Source: Rhodocyclaceae bacterium
GTDB lineage: Bacteria; Pseudomonadota; Gammaproteobacteria; Burkholderiales; Rhodocyclaceae
DNA length: 64,000 nucleotides
Direction of reading: 5' to 3'
Assembly (NCBI GenBank): GCA_013388985.1
Contig: JACAEF010000034.1
Span: 35,868-99,867, forward strand
How positions within the stretch are numbered: the first letter of the stretch is position 1; each line of letters opens with the position of its first letter. Of this stretch, positions 13,527 through 22,159 are shown piece by piece. The translations under genes and the position numbers were made by a program. Below the pieces are notes generated by a model. It made no database searches, was not told the origin of the DNA, and worked only from the letters and a program-made list of their open reading frames with translations.

Positions 13527-13640
13527 GGTGCTCGTTCCCTCGCCTATCCGGCCTGATATGTCTCGGTCGCTGCGCGCCGTGCGCCTTGCACTTTCTCCCG
13601 CTCGCGGCGTTTCGCGGGTATTTCGGCGCAAAGGCTCATA
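13500..13640 (-). repeat. MITE-like element copy B (diverged), overlapping the kdsB 5' end
   Basis: On minus strand GCGAGCGGGAGAAAGTGCAAGGCGCACGGCGCGCAGCGACCGAGACATATCAGGCCGGATAGGCGAGGGAACGAG resembles copy A interior (1690-1770). Confidence 0.55.
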
Positions 13641-13817
13641 TCAATCTTCTTCCGGCGCGAGCTGCCGCGCCTCGTCCTCGAGCATGATCGGGATGTCGTC
13701 GCGGATCGGATAGGCGAGCCGGCAGGCCTTGCAGACCAGCTCGGCGGCTTCCTTGCGGTAGTCGAGCGGGCCCTTGCACAACGGGCAGACGAGGATTTCA
13801 AGCAATCGCGGGTCCAT
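13641..13817 (-). CDS. Trm112 family protein (UPF0434/YcaR-like)
   Basis: [53 protein letters not shown] (two CxxC motifs). Confidence 0.93.
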   Translation of the reverse strand: MDPRLLEILVCPLCKGPLDYRKEAAELVCKACRLAYPIRDDIPIMLEDEARQLAPEED

Positions 13818-14823
13818 TGGTTTTCTTCTCCAGTATGGCTAGAACATGGCGGGCGAGATCGGGCTCGACGTGCGCCTCGACTGGCAGCACCCAGACCGGC
13901 AGCCTTGCAAGGCCGGCGCATTTTAACGCGTCCTTTTCGGTCATCACGATCGCATCGCCGGAAAACTCCAGGTCGGCGGCCCGATAAGGATGATGATCCG
14001 GAAACGGATGCGCTTCGAAGGCAAGGCCGAGGCGGGCAAGGTGATCGAAGAAGCGCTGCGGCTCGCCGATGCCGGCCACCGCATGCAGCTTGAGCCCCGC
14101 CAGCTGCTCCGCGCCGCATACGACACTGGGATCGTCGAGGCGATGGAAGCGCTGCCCCGTCAGACGCATCGTGAAACGGGGCACGCCCGGCCAGGGCGGC
14201 GCGACGGCATCGTGCAGCACCAGCGCATCGACTTCGCGCAGCCGGCTCGCCGGCTCGCGCAGCGGCCCGGCCGGCAGCGGCCAGCCGTTCATCAGCCCGC
14301 GCCGGTCGATCACGGCGATCTCGACGTCGCGCTGCAACCGGTAATGCTGCAGGCCATCGTCGCACAGCAGCAGGTCGCATTCGGGATGCGCAGCGAGCAA
14401 GGCGCGCCCTGCCGCGAGACGATCGGCGCCGACCACGACCGGGCAGCCGCAGCGGCGCGCGAGCAAGAGCGGCTCGTCGCCGACCTCGTGTGCCGTATCG
14501 CCAGCGCCGACTTTGCGGATGTCATGCGTGACGCGGCCATAACCGCGGCTAACGATGCCCGGACGGCGCCCGGCCGCGCGCAGGCGTTCGGCGAGCCAGA
14601 GCGTCAGCGGGGTCTTGCCGGCGCCGCCGGCGACGATGTTGCCGACCACCACCACCGGCACCGGCAGCTTTCCCGACTTCAGCCAGCCGCGACGGTATGC
14701 GAGGCGGCGCAGCCGGGCCAGCGCGAAGAACAGCAGGGCAAACGGCAGCAGCAGCCAGGCGCGCAGCCCCCGGCCACGCCACACCTCCGTCAAGCCGTCA
14801 GGGCTGCTTTTGCTGGGTGGCAA
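13798..14823 (-). CDS. lpxK: Tetraacyldisaccharide 4'-kinase
   Basis: [58 protein letters not shown]. Confidence 0.94.
   Translation of the reverse strand: MPPSKSSPDGLTEVWRGRGLRAWLLLPFALLFFALARLRRLAYRRGWLKSGKLPVPVVVVGNIVAGGAGKTPLTLWLAERLRAAGRRPGIVSRGYGRVTHDIRKVGAGDTAHEVGDEPLLLARRCGCPVVVGADRLAAGRALLAAHPECDLLLCDDGLQHYRLQRDVEIAVIDRRGLMNGWPLPAGPLREPASRLREVDALVLHDAVAPPWPGVPRFTMRLTGQRFHRLDDPSVVCGAEQLAGLKLHAVAGIGEPQRFFDHLARLGLAFEAHPFPDHHPYRAADLEFSGDAIVMTEKDALKCAGLARLPVWVLPVEAHVEPDLARHVLAILEKKTNGPAIA
14488..14515 (+). repeat. DR28 dispersed repeat copy 3 (in frame inside lpxK)
   Basis: GTGTGCCGTATCGCCAGCGCCGACTTTG; encodes KVGAGDTAH in LpxK. Confidence 0.8.
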
Positions 14824-15214
14824 AGGAAATCTGGGAGAGGCCCGCGTTGCGCGCGGCCTGCATCACGTCGATGACATTCTGGTGGGCGGTCTTGGCGTCG
14901 GCGTTGATGACGACGACCGGCGAGGCCGCGCCCGCCGCGGCGCGCGCGAGCGCCTGGGCGAGCGCCTCGACGCCGCCCGCGACCGGCTGCTTGTCGATCA
15001 GCACCGTGCCGACAGCCGTCACCACCACATCGATCTCGTTCGGCTTCTGTTGCTGCGTCTGGGCATCCGCCGTGGGCAGATTGATTTCCAGGCCGGCAAA
15101 CTTCGAGTAGGTGGTGGTGATCATCAGGAAAATCAGGATCACCAGCAGCACGTCGATCATCGGAATCAGGTTGATCTCCGGCTCCTCGCGCACGCGACCA
15201 CGCTGAAAGTTCAC
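14798..15214 (-). CDS. exbD: Biopolymer transport protein ExbD/TolR family
   Basis: MNFQRGRVREEPEINLIPMIDVLLVILIFLMITTTYSKFAGLEINLPTAD. Confidence 0.93.
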   Translation of the reverse strand: MNFQRGRVREEPEINLIPMIDVLLVILIFLMITTTYSKFAGLEINLPTADAQTQQQKPNEIDVVVTAVGTVLIDKQPVAGGVEALAQALARAAAGAASPVVVINADAKTAHQNVIDVMQAARNAGLSQISFATQQKQP

Positions 15215-15816
15215 TTGCGTTCTCCGTGGATCTGCTCGACGAGCTTCAGGGCCTGCTGCTCCATCTCGATCACGCAGCTGTCGACGAAGGCACGGAAATG
15301 CCGGTAGAAGATCATCGCCGGGATCGCGATGATCAGGCCGAAGCCGGTGTTGTAGAGCGCCACCGAAATGCCGTGTGCCAGCTGCTGCGGGTTGTTGCCC
15401 GTGCCGGTGGCCGAACCGAAGATCTCGATCATGCCCACTACCGTGCCGAACAGTCCCAGCAGCGGGCTGATCGAGGCGATCGTGCCCAACGTCGTGAGGA
15501 AGCGTTCCAGCTCGTGGGCGACACCCCGCCCGGCTTCCTCGATGGCTTCCTTCATCACCTCACGCGTGGCCTTGTCGTTGCGCAAACCGGCCGCGAACAC
15601 CCGGCCGAGCGGCGAATGTGCTTCGAGACGGGCCAGCAGGTCGTCGGTCACGCCCGTTTTGCGGTATTCGGCGATCGTGCTCTGCAGCAGGCCGGGCGGC
15701 ACGATCCGCCCGCGCCGCAACGTCGCGGCACGCTCGATGATCAAGGCCACGGCGATCACGGACGCCGCCAGGAGAAACCAGATCGGCCAGCCGGCCGCCT
15801 GAATGATCGAAAACAC
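15211..15816 (-). CDS. exbB: MotA/TolQ/ExbB proton channel family protein
   Basis: LTTLGTIASISPLLGLFGTVVGMIEIF; GTG start proposed at 15816. Confidence 0.92.
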   Translation of the reverse strand: MFSIIQAAGWPIWFLLAASVIAVALIIERAATLRRGRIVPPGLLQSTIAEYRKTGVTDDLLARLEAHSPLGRVFAAGLRNDKATREVMKEAIEEAGRGVAHELERFLTTLGTIASISPLLGLFGTVVGMIEIFGSATGTGNNPQQLAHGISVALYNTGFGLIIAIPAMIFYRHFRAFVDSCVIEMEQQALKLVEQIHGERK

Positions 15817-15883
15817 GCTCAACCTCCGGATCAATACATTCGGAATGCGCACTTTACTACAGCGACGCCCCTAAAATGCCTGC

Positions 15884-17302
15884 ATGGACTGCACCGACGA
15901 GATCACCGCGACCCTCGCTGCGTGGCTGAGGCTGCTCGGGCAAGCGGGTGCCGGTGCGCCAGCGCCGAATTTCGCCACCGCCACCGCGCCCGAACAGCAG
16001 GAAACCCTCATCGGCGCGCTGGCGGCGCTGACGACCGAGGCGCTGAACAACGATCGCACGCTGACGATCGTCACGGCCGACGATGGCCTCCTGCCGGAAA
16101 TCTCGAACGCCCTCGACCTGCAGCTGCGCCCGCTCTGCCTCGTGCTGCCCGGTGCCGAACATGCCCGTCCGATCGCGCTGCGCGCCACGCTCTCGCTGCT
16201 CAAGAGCCGGCTGGCGCGCGCCGCCGCCGACAGCCAGGGGCCCGCCTGGACGGCGCAGCGCGAGCGCCTGCGTCATGCGGATGCGCTCTGGCGCGCGGGA
16301 CTCGCCTGGACGGCGAGGAATCTCCCGCACGAAGCGCCGCCAGCCGGCATCCACGATCTGTTTCCGGTTCGCATCGGCCCCTGGCCGGTCATGCAGCAGG
16401 CCGGCCTGCCGACCGACTGGGTCGTGCTGCTGCAAAACGGGCCGCTGCCCGCCATGCTGGGCAGCGCCTGGCCGGGCGCGCGGCATACCCTGCTGCTGAC
16501 CGTGTCCGGCAGCGGCTCGGGGGGCCTCACCCTACCCGACGAGGCGGCGCAGCTCCTGGCCGAGATCGAGCTGCTCGGCCAGGAGCTCGCCGAGATGGAG
16601 CTCGAACTGGCGACGGCGGAAACGGAGCTGGCGGCGTTCAGTGCGCGTTACCATGAGCTCGTCGGCGGGCGCATCGCCCGCCTCGACCGGCTGCAGGCCG
16701 AGCTCGCCGCGGCGCGCCTCGAACGCGCGCCGCAAGATGCCGCCCAGGCACGGGCGGCCGATGAGGCGCGCGCCCGCGCCGCGCAATCGCAACGCGAATA
16801 CGAGGCTGCTGGCCGCCGCGCACGGGAACAGACCTCTTCATCCGTGCCCGACCTCGACCTCAAGAAGCGCTACCGGCAACTGGCGCAGAAGATCCACCCC
16901 GATCGCGCCCATGACGAAACCGACCGCGCCTGGCGCACGCAGCTGATGGCCGAGGCCAACCGCGCCTACCGGGCGGGCGATGCCGCCGCACTGGAACGCG
17001 TGTTCGCCCGCTGGCTCGCCGGCGCCGACGAGGCGGCAGACACAGAGAAAGGTGCCGTCCCGCCAGCGCCGAGTTTCGCCACCCGGCACAGACTCGCCGT
17101 CCAGCGCGACGCGATCCGGCAACGCCTCGCCGCGATCGGCGCCGAGCTCGACCGCCTCTACGGCTCGAAGCTGTATGAGCTCTTCGCCGCGGCGCGGCTG
17201 GCCGAACGTCAGGGCCGCGATCTGCTGGCCGAAATGGCCCACCGCCTCGACGCGCAGATCGCGCAGGCCGAAGCCGAGCTCGCCGCGCTCGTCACAGGGT
17301 GA
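15884..17302 (+). CDS. Uncharacterised protein with coiled coil and an internal J-domain
   Basis: DLKKRYRQLAQKIHPDRAHDETDRAWRTQLMAEANRAYRAGD contains HPD motif; Ala/Glu/Arg-rich coiled coil upstream. Confidence 0.8.
   Translation: MDCTDEITATLAAWLRLLGQAGAGAPAPNFATATAPEQQETLIGALAALTTEALNNDRTLTIVTADDGLLPEISNALDLQLRPLCLVLPGAEHARPIALRATLSLLKSRLARAAADSQGPAWTAQRERLRHADALWRAGLAWTARNLPHEAPPAGIHDLFPVRIGPWPVMQQAGLPTDWVVLLQNGPLPAMLGSAWPGARHTLLLTVSGSGSGGLTLPDEAAQLLAEIELLGQELAEMELELATAETELAAFSARYHELVGGRIARLDRLQAELAAARLERAPQDAAQARAADEARARAAQSQREYEAAGRRAREQTSSSVPDLDLKKRYRQLAQKIHPDRAHDETDRAWRTQLMAEANRAYRAGDAAALERVFARWLAGADEAADTEKGAVPPAPSFATRHRLAVQRDAIRQRLAAIGAELDRLYGSKLYELFAAARLAERQGRDLLAEMAHRLDAQIAQAEAELAALVTG
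15946..15973 (+). repeat. DR28 dispersed repeat copy 4 (in frame, N-terminal part of J-domain gene)
   Basis: GGGTGCCGGTGCGCCAGCGCCGAATTTC; encodes GAGAPAPNF. Confidence 0.7.
17050..17077 (+). repeat. DR28 dispersed repeat copy 5 (in frame, C-terminal part of J-domain gene)
   Basis: AGGTGCCGTCCCGCCAGCGCCGAGTTTC; encodes GAVPPAPSF. Confidence 0.85.
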
Positions 17303-18173
17303 TTTCGAGCCCCTCGTAGGCCAGCAACACCTCGCAGCCGGGATCCGGGTGGCGGGAGAGCGCCTCGGCGAAAGCCTGCTCCAGCTCTTCATCACTGCGC
17401 GTCGGCTCATGGTGCGTGCATAAGAGCCGCTTCGCGCCGGTGCGTTTCGCCAGGGCGAACGCGGCATCGAAGGTGCCGTGTCCCCAGCCGATTTTTTTCG
17501 GGTATTCGGCCTCGGTGTAGGCGGTATCGACGATCAGCAGATCGACCGGCCCGATCGCCGCATCGAGCGCGGCCTGGCGCTGCGCCACCAGTCCCTGGTA
17601 TTCGGCCCAGGCGGGATCGTCGGGCGTATAAATGTTGCGCCAGGGCTCGTGATCGCCGGTGAAGAACAGCGACTTGCCGTTGCATTCGATGCGATAGCCC
17701 AGATCCGTCACCGGATGGTTCATCAGCACCGGCGTCACGGTCGCATCGCCGATTCGTACCGGCACGCCGACCGTCAGCGTAAGGTATTCGACCGCGGCCT
17801 TGAGCTCCGCCTCGCGGATCGGGAAGTAGCTGTATTGCAACTGCACGTTCATCACGTGCTCGACTCCCTGTTGCGTGACCAGGTCGAAGGCGCCGTGAAT
17901 GCGCACCGTATTGCCCGGAATGTGCAGCGGCACGAAGAACGGCAGGCCCTGGATGTGATCCCAGTGCGTGTGGGTGATGAAGATGTTGGCCTCGACCGGC
18001 AACCGGGCGAGCAGGCTCTGTGCCAACGGGAAGATGCCGGTACCGGCGTCGAGGATGATCAGACGATCCTCCTCGCTCCTGACTTCGATGCAGGTGGTAT
18101 TGCCGCCGTAGCGCACCGTGCGCGGACCGGGCGACGGGATCGAGCCCCGCACCCCCCACATTTTGATTTTCAT
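17292..18173 (-). CDS. MBL-fold metallo-hydrolase
   Basis: NIFITHTHWDHIQGLPFF (HxHxDH-like), ILDAGTGIFPL, LLIVDTAYTEAEY. Confidence 0.88.
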   Translation of the reverse strand: MKIKMWGVRGSIPSPGPRTVRYGGNTTCIEVRSEEDRLIILDAGTGIFPLAQSLLARLPVEANIFITHTHWDHIQGLPFFVPLHIPGNTVRIHGAFDLVTQQGVEHVMNVQLQYSYFPIREAELKAAVEYLTLTVGVPVRIGDATVTPVLMNHPVTDLGYRIECNGKSLFFTGDHEPWRNIYTPDDPAWAEYQGLVAQRQAALDAAIGPVDLLIVDTAYTEAEYPKKIGWGHGTFDAAFALAKRTGAKRLLCTHHEPTRSDEELEQAFAEALSRHPDPGCEVLLAYEGLEITL

Positions 18174-19045
18174 CCCCCCTCCTCGCTGCCGATCTGCGCG
18201 AAGGCCCTCGCCTCCGCCAGATGTCTGTTCAAATCGCCCAGGACGGCGACGATCGCCTCCGGCGCGCTGCCAAAGCGCGCCGGCAATTGTGCCAGCTCTT
18301 CTTCACGCCAGGGATTACCCGCCGCGCCGAAGCCTTGCCAGCGGCAAATCGCGTCGGCCATGCGCAGGCAATCGAGCATCGCATGCGACGTGGCATCGGC
18401 TGCATGGTGATCGCGGATGCACTCGACCAACGCTTCGCCGAACTGCCACTTCCTGGCCAGCAAGGCGCCGACGAAGGCATGATCGGCGCCGATCGTTTCC
18501 GCCTCGGCGACGTAGAGCGGCTTGCCCTCGCGCGCTGCGACGCCCAGCGCGAGCGCGAACTCGCCCGCCATCGTGTGCGCGAACACCACCTTGCCAAAAT
18601 CGTGCAGCAGCCCGGCTACATAGCAGTCGCCGGGGTCGGCTTCCCCGTGGGCATGCTTCTCGCACAGCAGGCGCGCCAGCGAAGCGACTGCCAGCGAATG
18701 CAGCAGATACTGCTGGCTGTCGAAATAATCGGTATGGAAACGCGGCAATACCCCGGCAGACGCGCAGGCGAGCGCGAGGTTCTTGATCGTGTTGAGACCG
18801 AGATAGACGACCGCCTGGCCGACCGAGCCGATCTTGTTGGGCAGTGCATAGTAGGCCGAATTGATGACGCGCAGGATACGCATCGTCATCACCGGATCCT
18901 TCTCGATCACGCCGACCAGCTGCCTGGGCAGACAATTGCTGTCGCGCGTCATCACCAGGAGGGTCTGCACGCTCTTCGGAAACGCCGGCATGCGGTCGAC
19001 GGCCGCCGTCAGCCTGCGTTCGAGTTCCGACGACAACTGCGGCAT
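18170..19045 (-). CDS. HDOD domain protein
   Basis: MPAFPKSVQTLLVMTRD...VIEKDPVMTMRILRVINSAYY...GLLHDFGKVVFA; 4-bp overlap with downstream MBL gene. Confidence 0.88.
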   Translation of the reverse strand: MPQLSSELERRLTAAVDRMPAFPKSVQTLLVMTRDSNCLPRQLVGVIEKDPVMTMRILRVINSAYYALPNKIGSVGQAVVYLGLNTIKNLALACASAGVLPRFHTDYFDSQQYLLHSLAVASLARLLCEKHAHGEADPGDCYVAGLLHDFGKVVFAHTMAGEFALALGVAAREGKPLYVAEAETIGADHAFVGALLARKWQFGEALVECIRDHHAADATSHAMLDCLRMADAICRWQGFGAAGNPWREEELAQLPARFGSAPEAIVAVLGDLNRHLAEARAFAQIGSEEGG

Positions 19046-19105
19046 GACCTGCCCCCCATCACGAACGATGGTGGCGATTATACGCAGCGCATGCGCGCCC
19101 GCAGA

Positions 19106-19984
19106 TCAAACAGCGGCGACCCGCTCGTAATAGCGGGCGCGATAGAGCAGGCGGCGTTTCCCGGCCGTTTCGGTGAAGCCGCTGCGGTCGTGTAGCACGT
19201 TGTTGCACACCAGTCCCATACCGGGTTCGAGCCGGCCACGCAGCGTCCAGGGCGTCGGCGTGGCGAGAAGGCGTTCCAAGGCATGGCGCGCCGCGGTGGC
19301 GGCGGCATCCCAGACGATGCTCACCGTGCGGGCCGTATAGCGCATGTGCAAGCTGCCATCCTCATTGACGGAAAACACCGGGCCAGGCTGCGCGGCGCGG
19401 GCCACGCCCTGGTCGTCGGTGCGCGGCGGGATGGTCATCGCCACGGGTGAGGACAGCGCGCGGATGAACGCGGGATTCTCGTCGCGCAACAGGATATAGG
19501 CGATCTCGTGGTCGAGCAGCTGGTTCTCGCCGCCGCTGGCCGCGCTTTGCACGCAATGCAGCAACAGGCCGCGGATCGTATGTTCCGGCGTGTTGTAGTA
19601 GCCGTCGGTATGCCATTTGATCGGCCGGTCGGTGTAGGGAATGAAATCCTTGCGTTCGCCACGGGACTCGGCGCCGGTGACGGAAATCGGCGAGATGCCG
19701 TCGTTGTCGGTCAGCCAGTGGCCGTCGAGCGAGCGCATGCCCAGCTGGATGCCCAGCCGCCGGGGGATTTCCTTGTCGGGATCGCTGCCGGTGTTGCTGA
19801 CGTAGATCGCCATGTTGCAGCGCCGATTGAGCGCAACGAGACGCTGCCGTTCGCTTGGCTTGAGCTGGCGCGGATCGTCGAGGCTGACGACGATGTCCTC
19901 GATGCGGCGCGGCGCCGTATCGAGCTTTTCGGCGCGCCAGTCGGCATAGGCACGCGCATCATCCAAATCGAAGGGACCGGGCAT
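19106..19984 (-). CDS. TauD/TfdA-like Fe(II)/2OG dioxygenase family protein
   Basis: IKWHTDGYYNTPEHTIRGLLLHCVQSAASGGENQLLDHE (HxD motif), NNVLHDRSGF. Confidence 0.82.
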   Translation of the reverse strand: MPGPFDLDDARAYADWRAEKLDTAPRRIEDIVVSLDDPRQLKPSERQRLVALNRRCNMAIYVSNTGSDPDKEIPRRLGIQLGMRSLDGHWLTDNDGISPISVTGAESRGERKDFIPYTDRPIKWHTDGYYNTPEHTIRGLLLHCVQSAASGGENQLLDHEIAYILLRDENPAFIRALSSPVAMTIPPRTDDQGVARAAQPGPVFSVNEDGSLHMRYTARTVSIVWDAAATAARHALERLLATPTPWTLRGRLEPGMGLVCNNVLHDRSGFTETAGKRRLLYRARYYERVAAV

Positions 19985-19995
19985 GATGCTCCCTT

Positions 19996-20604
19996 TCAGT
20001 CTATCGAACCGCGCAGATCCTGCCTGCGCTGGCTCTTGGCCTGTTCTGGATTAAACAGCCCCGTGAGGGTTTTTTCCAGCATCTTGAGCGATTCGGGCGC
20101 CTCGATGTCCATCGCCTGGTCGATGACCCAGAGCTTGTCCTTCTCTGGCAGCACGTCGCGCAGGCAGGCGGCGAAGAAGCGCTTGAAGCCGAAATCCGGC
20201 CCCTGTTCCGTGTAGTCGAATTCGGCGTAATCGGCGGCGCGGCGGTTGAACAGGTCGATGAAATGCCGCTGCGATTCGCCGGGCACCGCCTCGCCCAAGA
20301 GCATGATGTTGTTCTCCTCGACGAAACGGGCGATGTTCTTCACCAGCGCGGTAGTGAATTCGCCGCGCGCCGCCTCATCGAGCGCACGGTAGGCGACCCG
20401 GTCCGCCGCCACGGCGAGGAATGCCAGATACTCGCAGACGAAATCGAAGTACGGGCGGCCGGGGTCGATGTCGTACTCGGCCTTGCGCATGCGCTTGATC
20501 GATTCGATCGCCAGCTTCCAGGCGAGCACCGCCACCACCGAGGCGAGCGTCGCCGGGGAGCGTTGCCCCGGCGTATGGAACTTGGTTTTGAGACGGATCG
20601 CCAC
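19996..20604 (-). CDS. Conserved hypothetical protein, member of the Cas6-like/DsrC-like cluster
   Basis: 202 aa ORF, 3 nt from the DsrC-like stop and 11 nt from the TauD-like start region; no recognised domain. Confidence 0.7.
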   Translation of the reverse strand: MAIRLKTKFHTPGQRSPATLASVVAVLAWKLAIESIKRMRKAEYDIDPGRPYFDFVCEYLAFLAVAADRVAYRALDEAARGEFTTALVKNIARFVEENNIMLLGEAVPGESQRHFIDLFNRRAADYAEFDYTEQGPDFGFKRFFAACLRDVLPEKDKLWVIDQAMDIEAPESLKMLEKTLTGLFNPEQAKSQRRQDLRGSID

Positions 20605-20607
20605 TGA

Positions 20608-20946
20608 TCAATATCCACCCTTGCCATAAGGCTGGGGCAGGCCGGCGATACGGCAGCCCTGCTTCGCGGCGCCGCCGTCCGGGAACAATTCGAACATCAG
20701 CTTGTTGTCCGCCTCCGGCATGACACCCTCGTCCTGCAAGCCTTTGATCAGATTGCGCAGGTTCGGCGTATGGCCCTCTTCCTGATACTTCTGGCGCAGG
20801 TAATTGATCACCTTCCAGTGCTGCTCGGTCAGCTCGATGCCTTCCTTTTCGGCGAAGGCATGCACGGCTTCCTCACTGAAGTCGGGTTCGAGCAGATAAC
20901 CATAATCATCGACTTCCTTTTCGACGCCGTTGATGACGATACCCAT
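20608..20946 (-). CDS. TusE/DsrC family paralogue lacking the C-terminal Cys
   Basis: MGIVINGVEKEVDDYGYLLEPDFSEEAVHAFAEKEGIELTEQHWKVINYLRQKYQEEGHTPNLRNLIKGL...ELFPDGGAAKQGCRIAGLPQPYGKGGY; compare dsrC AKQACKIAGLPKPTGCV. Confidence 0.92.
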   Translation of the reverse strand: MGIVINGVEKEVDDYGYLLEPDFSEEAVHAFAEKEGIELTEQHWKVINYLRQKYQEEGHTPNLRNLIKGLQDEGVMPEADNKLMFELFPDGGAAKQGCRIAGLPQPYGKGGY

Positions 20947-20996
20947 GTTTTTCCTCCTTCTACGAGTTGGCTTGATTGATTCGCGTGTGTCTTTTT

Positions 20997-21926
20997 TCAG
21001 TTCGGGGCGGCTTCCGCCGGATTCGACTTGTGGGGAACGAAGATACCGCAACCGCGCTTGCGCTCGCTGCCGAGTCCCAACCGCATCAGCCGCAGCGCGC
21101 CTTCCGCATCGAGGCCATTCACCATCAGGCTGAAGCCGTGCAACACCCCTTCCGCCGTCTTCGCCGACTGTCGCTTGCCGCAGACCAGCGAGCGGGGCAC
21201 CACCCGCAGCGCCGCCAGCGCCCGCTGGCACGCAGCATAAAACTCTTCCTCGTCGGGCATGCCGCTCCCATCGCCGAAGGTGACGAATTTCGAATACAGC
21301 ACGGGCGCTTCAGGGAACGCCTTCTCGCTGGCCGCGCCGACCTCGATGATCGAGCCGGCGAGATCGAGCCGCGCCCCGACCAGGGCCTGCGCCTCGGCCA
21401 CCCGGCTGCGCGGCAAGCGCAATGTCAGATGCGAACGGCGGGCGAGATACCACACGCCATCCCCCGGGCTGAGCCCCGAAATGGGATGCACGCCGGCCAG
21501 CGCTTCCTCTTCCAGCCAGGGCAGGATCCCGCGGATCGCCTGCCAGAGGAGATCGGCGTGATCGAGCGGCACGCTGCCGCCGCGCAGCGCGAACTGCAGG
21601 TCGACCATCTCCGGAGCCCCGCCAGTGGCTTGCTCTCCGCTCGCGGCCGCGGCCACCGGCTCACCGCTCTGCCATGCCTCGAGCTGCTGCTTGGACCATT
21701 CCGCCATTACCTTGCCCCAACGACCGGCAGTGACGGGATCGATGTCGAAGATCGTGAAGCGCCGATGTTCCCGGATGCGCAGGCGCAGCACCGGCACACC
21801 CCCCGCCGCGAAGCGGATCTGCTGCAATTCGATTTCCTGGTTGCCGACAGGCACCCGGAACTTGTCTAGACTGGTGATTTCATCCACGGCTGGATCGGCA
21901 CGGTTGCCAGAGTTGGAATTTCGCAA
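20997..21926 (-). CDS. Cas6/Cmx6-like protein (orphan) with extra N-terminal domain
   Basis: MVDLQFALRGGSVPLDHADLLWQAIRGILPWLEEEALAGVHPISG...LARRSHLTLRLPRSRV...LMRLGLGSERKRGCGIFVPHKS (Cas6-type Gly-rich loop). Confidence 0.75.
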   Translation of the reverse strand: MRNSNSGNRADPAVDEITSLDKFRVPVGNQEIELQQIRFAAGGVPVLRLRIREHRRFTIFDIDPVTAGRWGKVMAEWSKQQLEAWQSGEPVAAAASGEQATGGAPEMVDLQFALRGGSVPLDHADLLWQAIRGILPWLEEEALAGVHPISGLSPGDGVWYLARRSHLTLRLPRSRVAEAQALVGARLDLAGSIIEVGAASEKAFPEAPVLYSKFVTFGDGSGMPDEEEFYAACQRALAALRVVPRSLVCGKRQSAKTAEGVLHGFSLMVNGLDAEGALRLMRLGLGSERKRGCGIFVPHKSNPAEAAPN

Positions 21927-22159
21927 GAGATGGGGCCGGACTATCGCACCGCAAGATGGCGAGAACCATCACCAAATGGGAGAAAGCCTGATACTCCATC
22001 AGGGTAGGTTCCCTTACCCCTTCAAATGCGGTTATTCTACCTGCCGGAGGTATGGTGCTGCCGGCCCGTCAGTCAAGATAATTCGACAACAAACTGGGGA
22101 CGGATGCACGAACATCAAACAAGCAGTTCCCAACAGTCACCTACGAACGAGGAGATAAC

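Noticed and set aside
13527-13631. N-terminal extension of KdsB in the ORF track ([21 protein letters not shown]...)
   Set aside because: Falls in repeat-derived sequence; unlikely to be conserved protein. Start proposed further in.
20997-21926. Cas6-like protein as evidence of a CRISPR-Cas locus
   Set aside because: I see no CRISPR array, cas1/cas2 or interference genes nearby; treated as an orphan with a likely different role.
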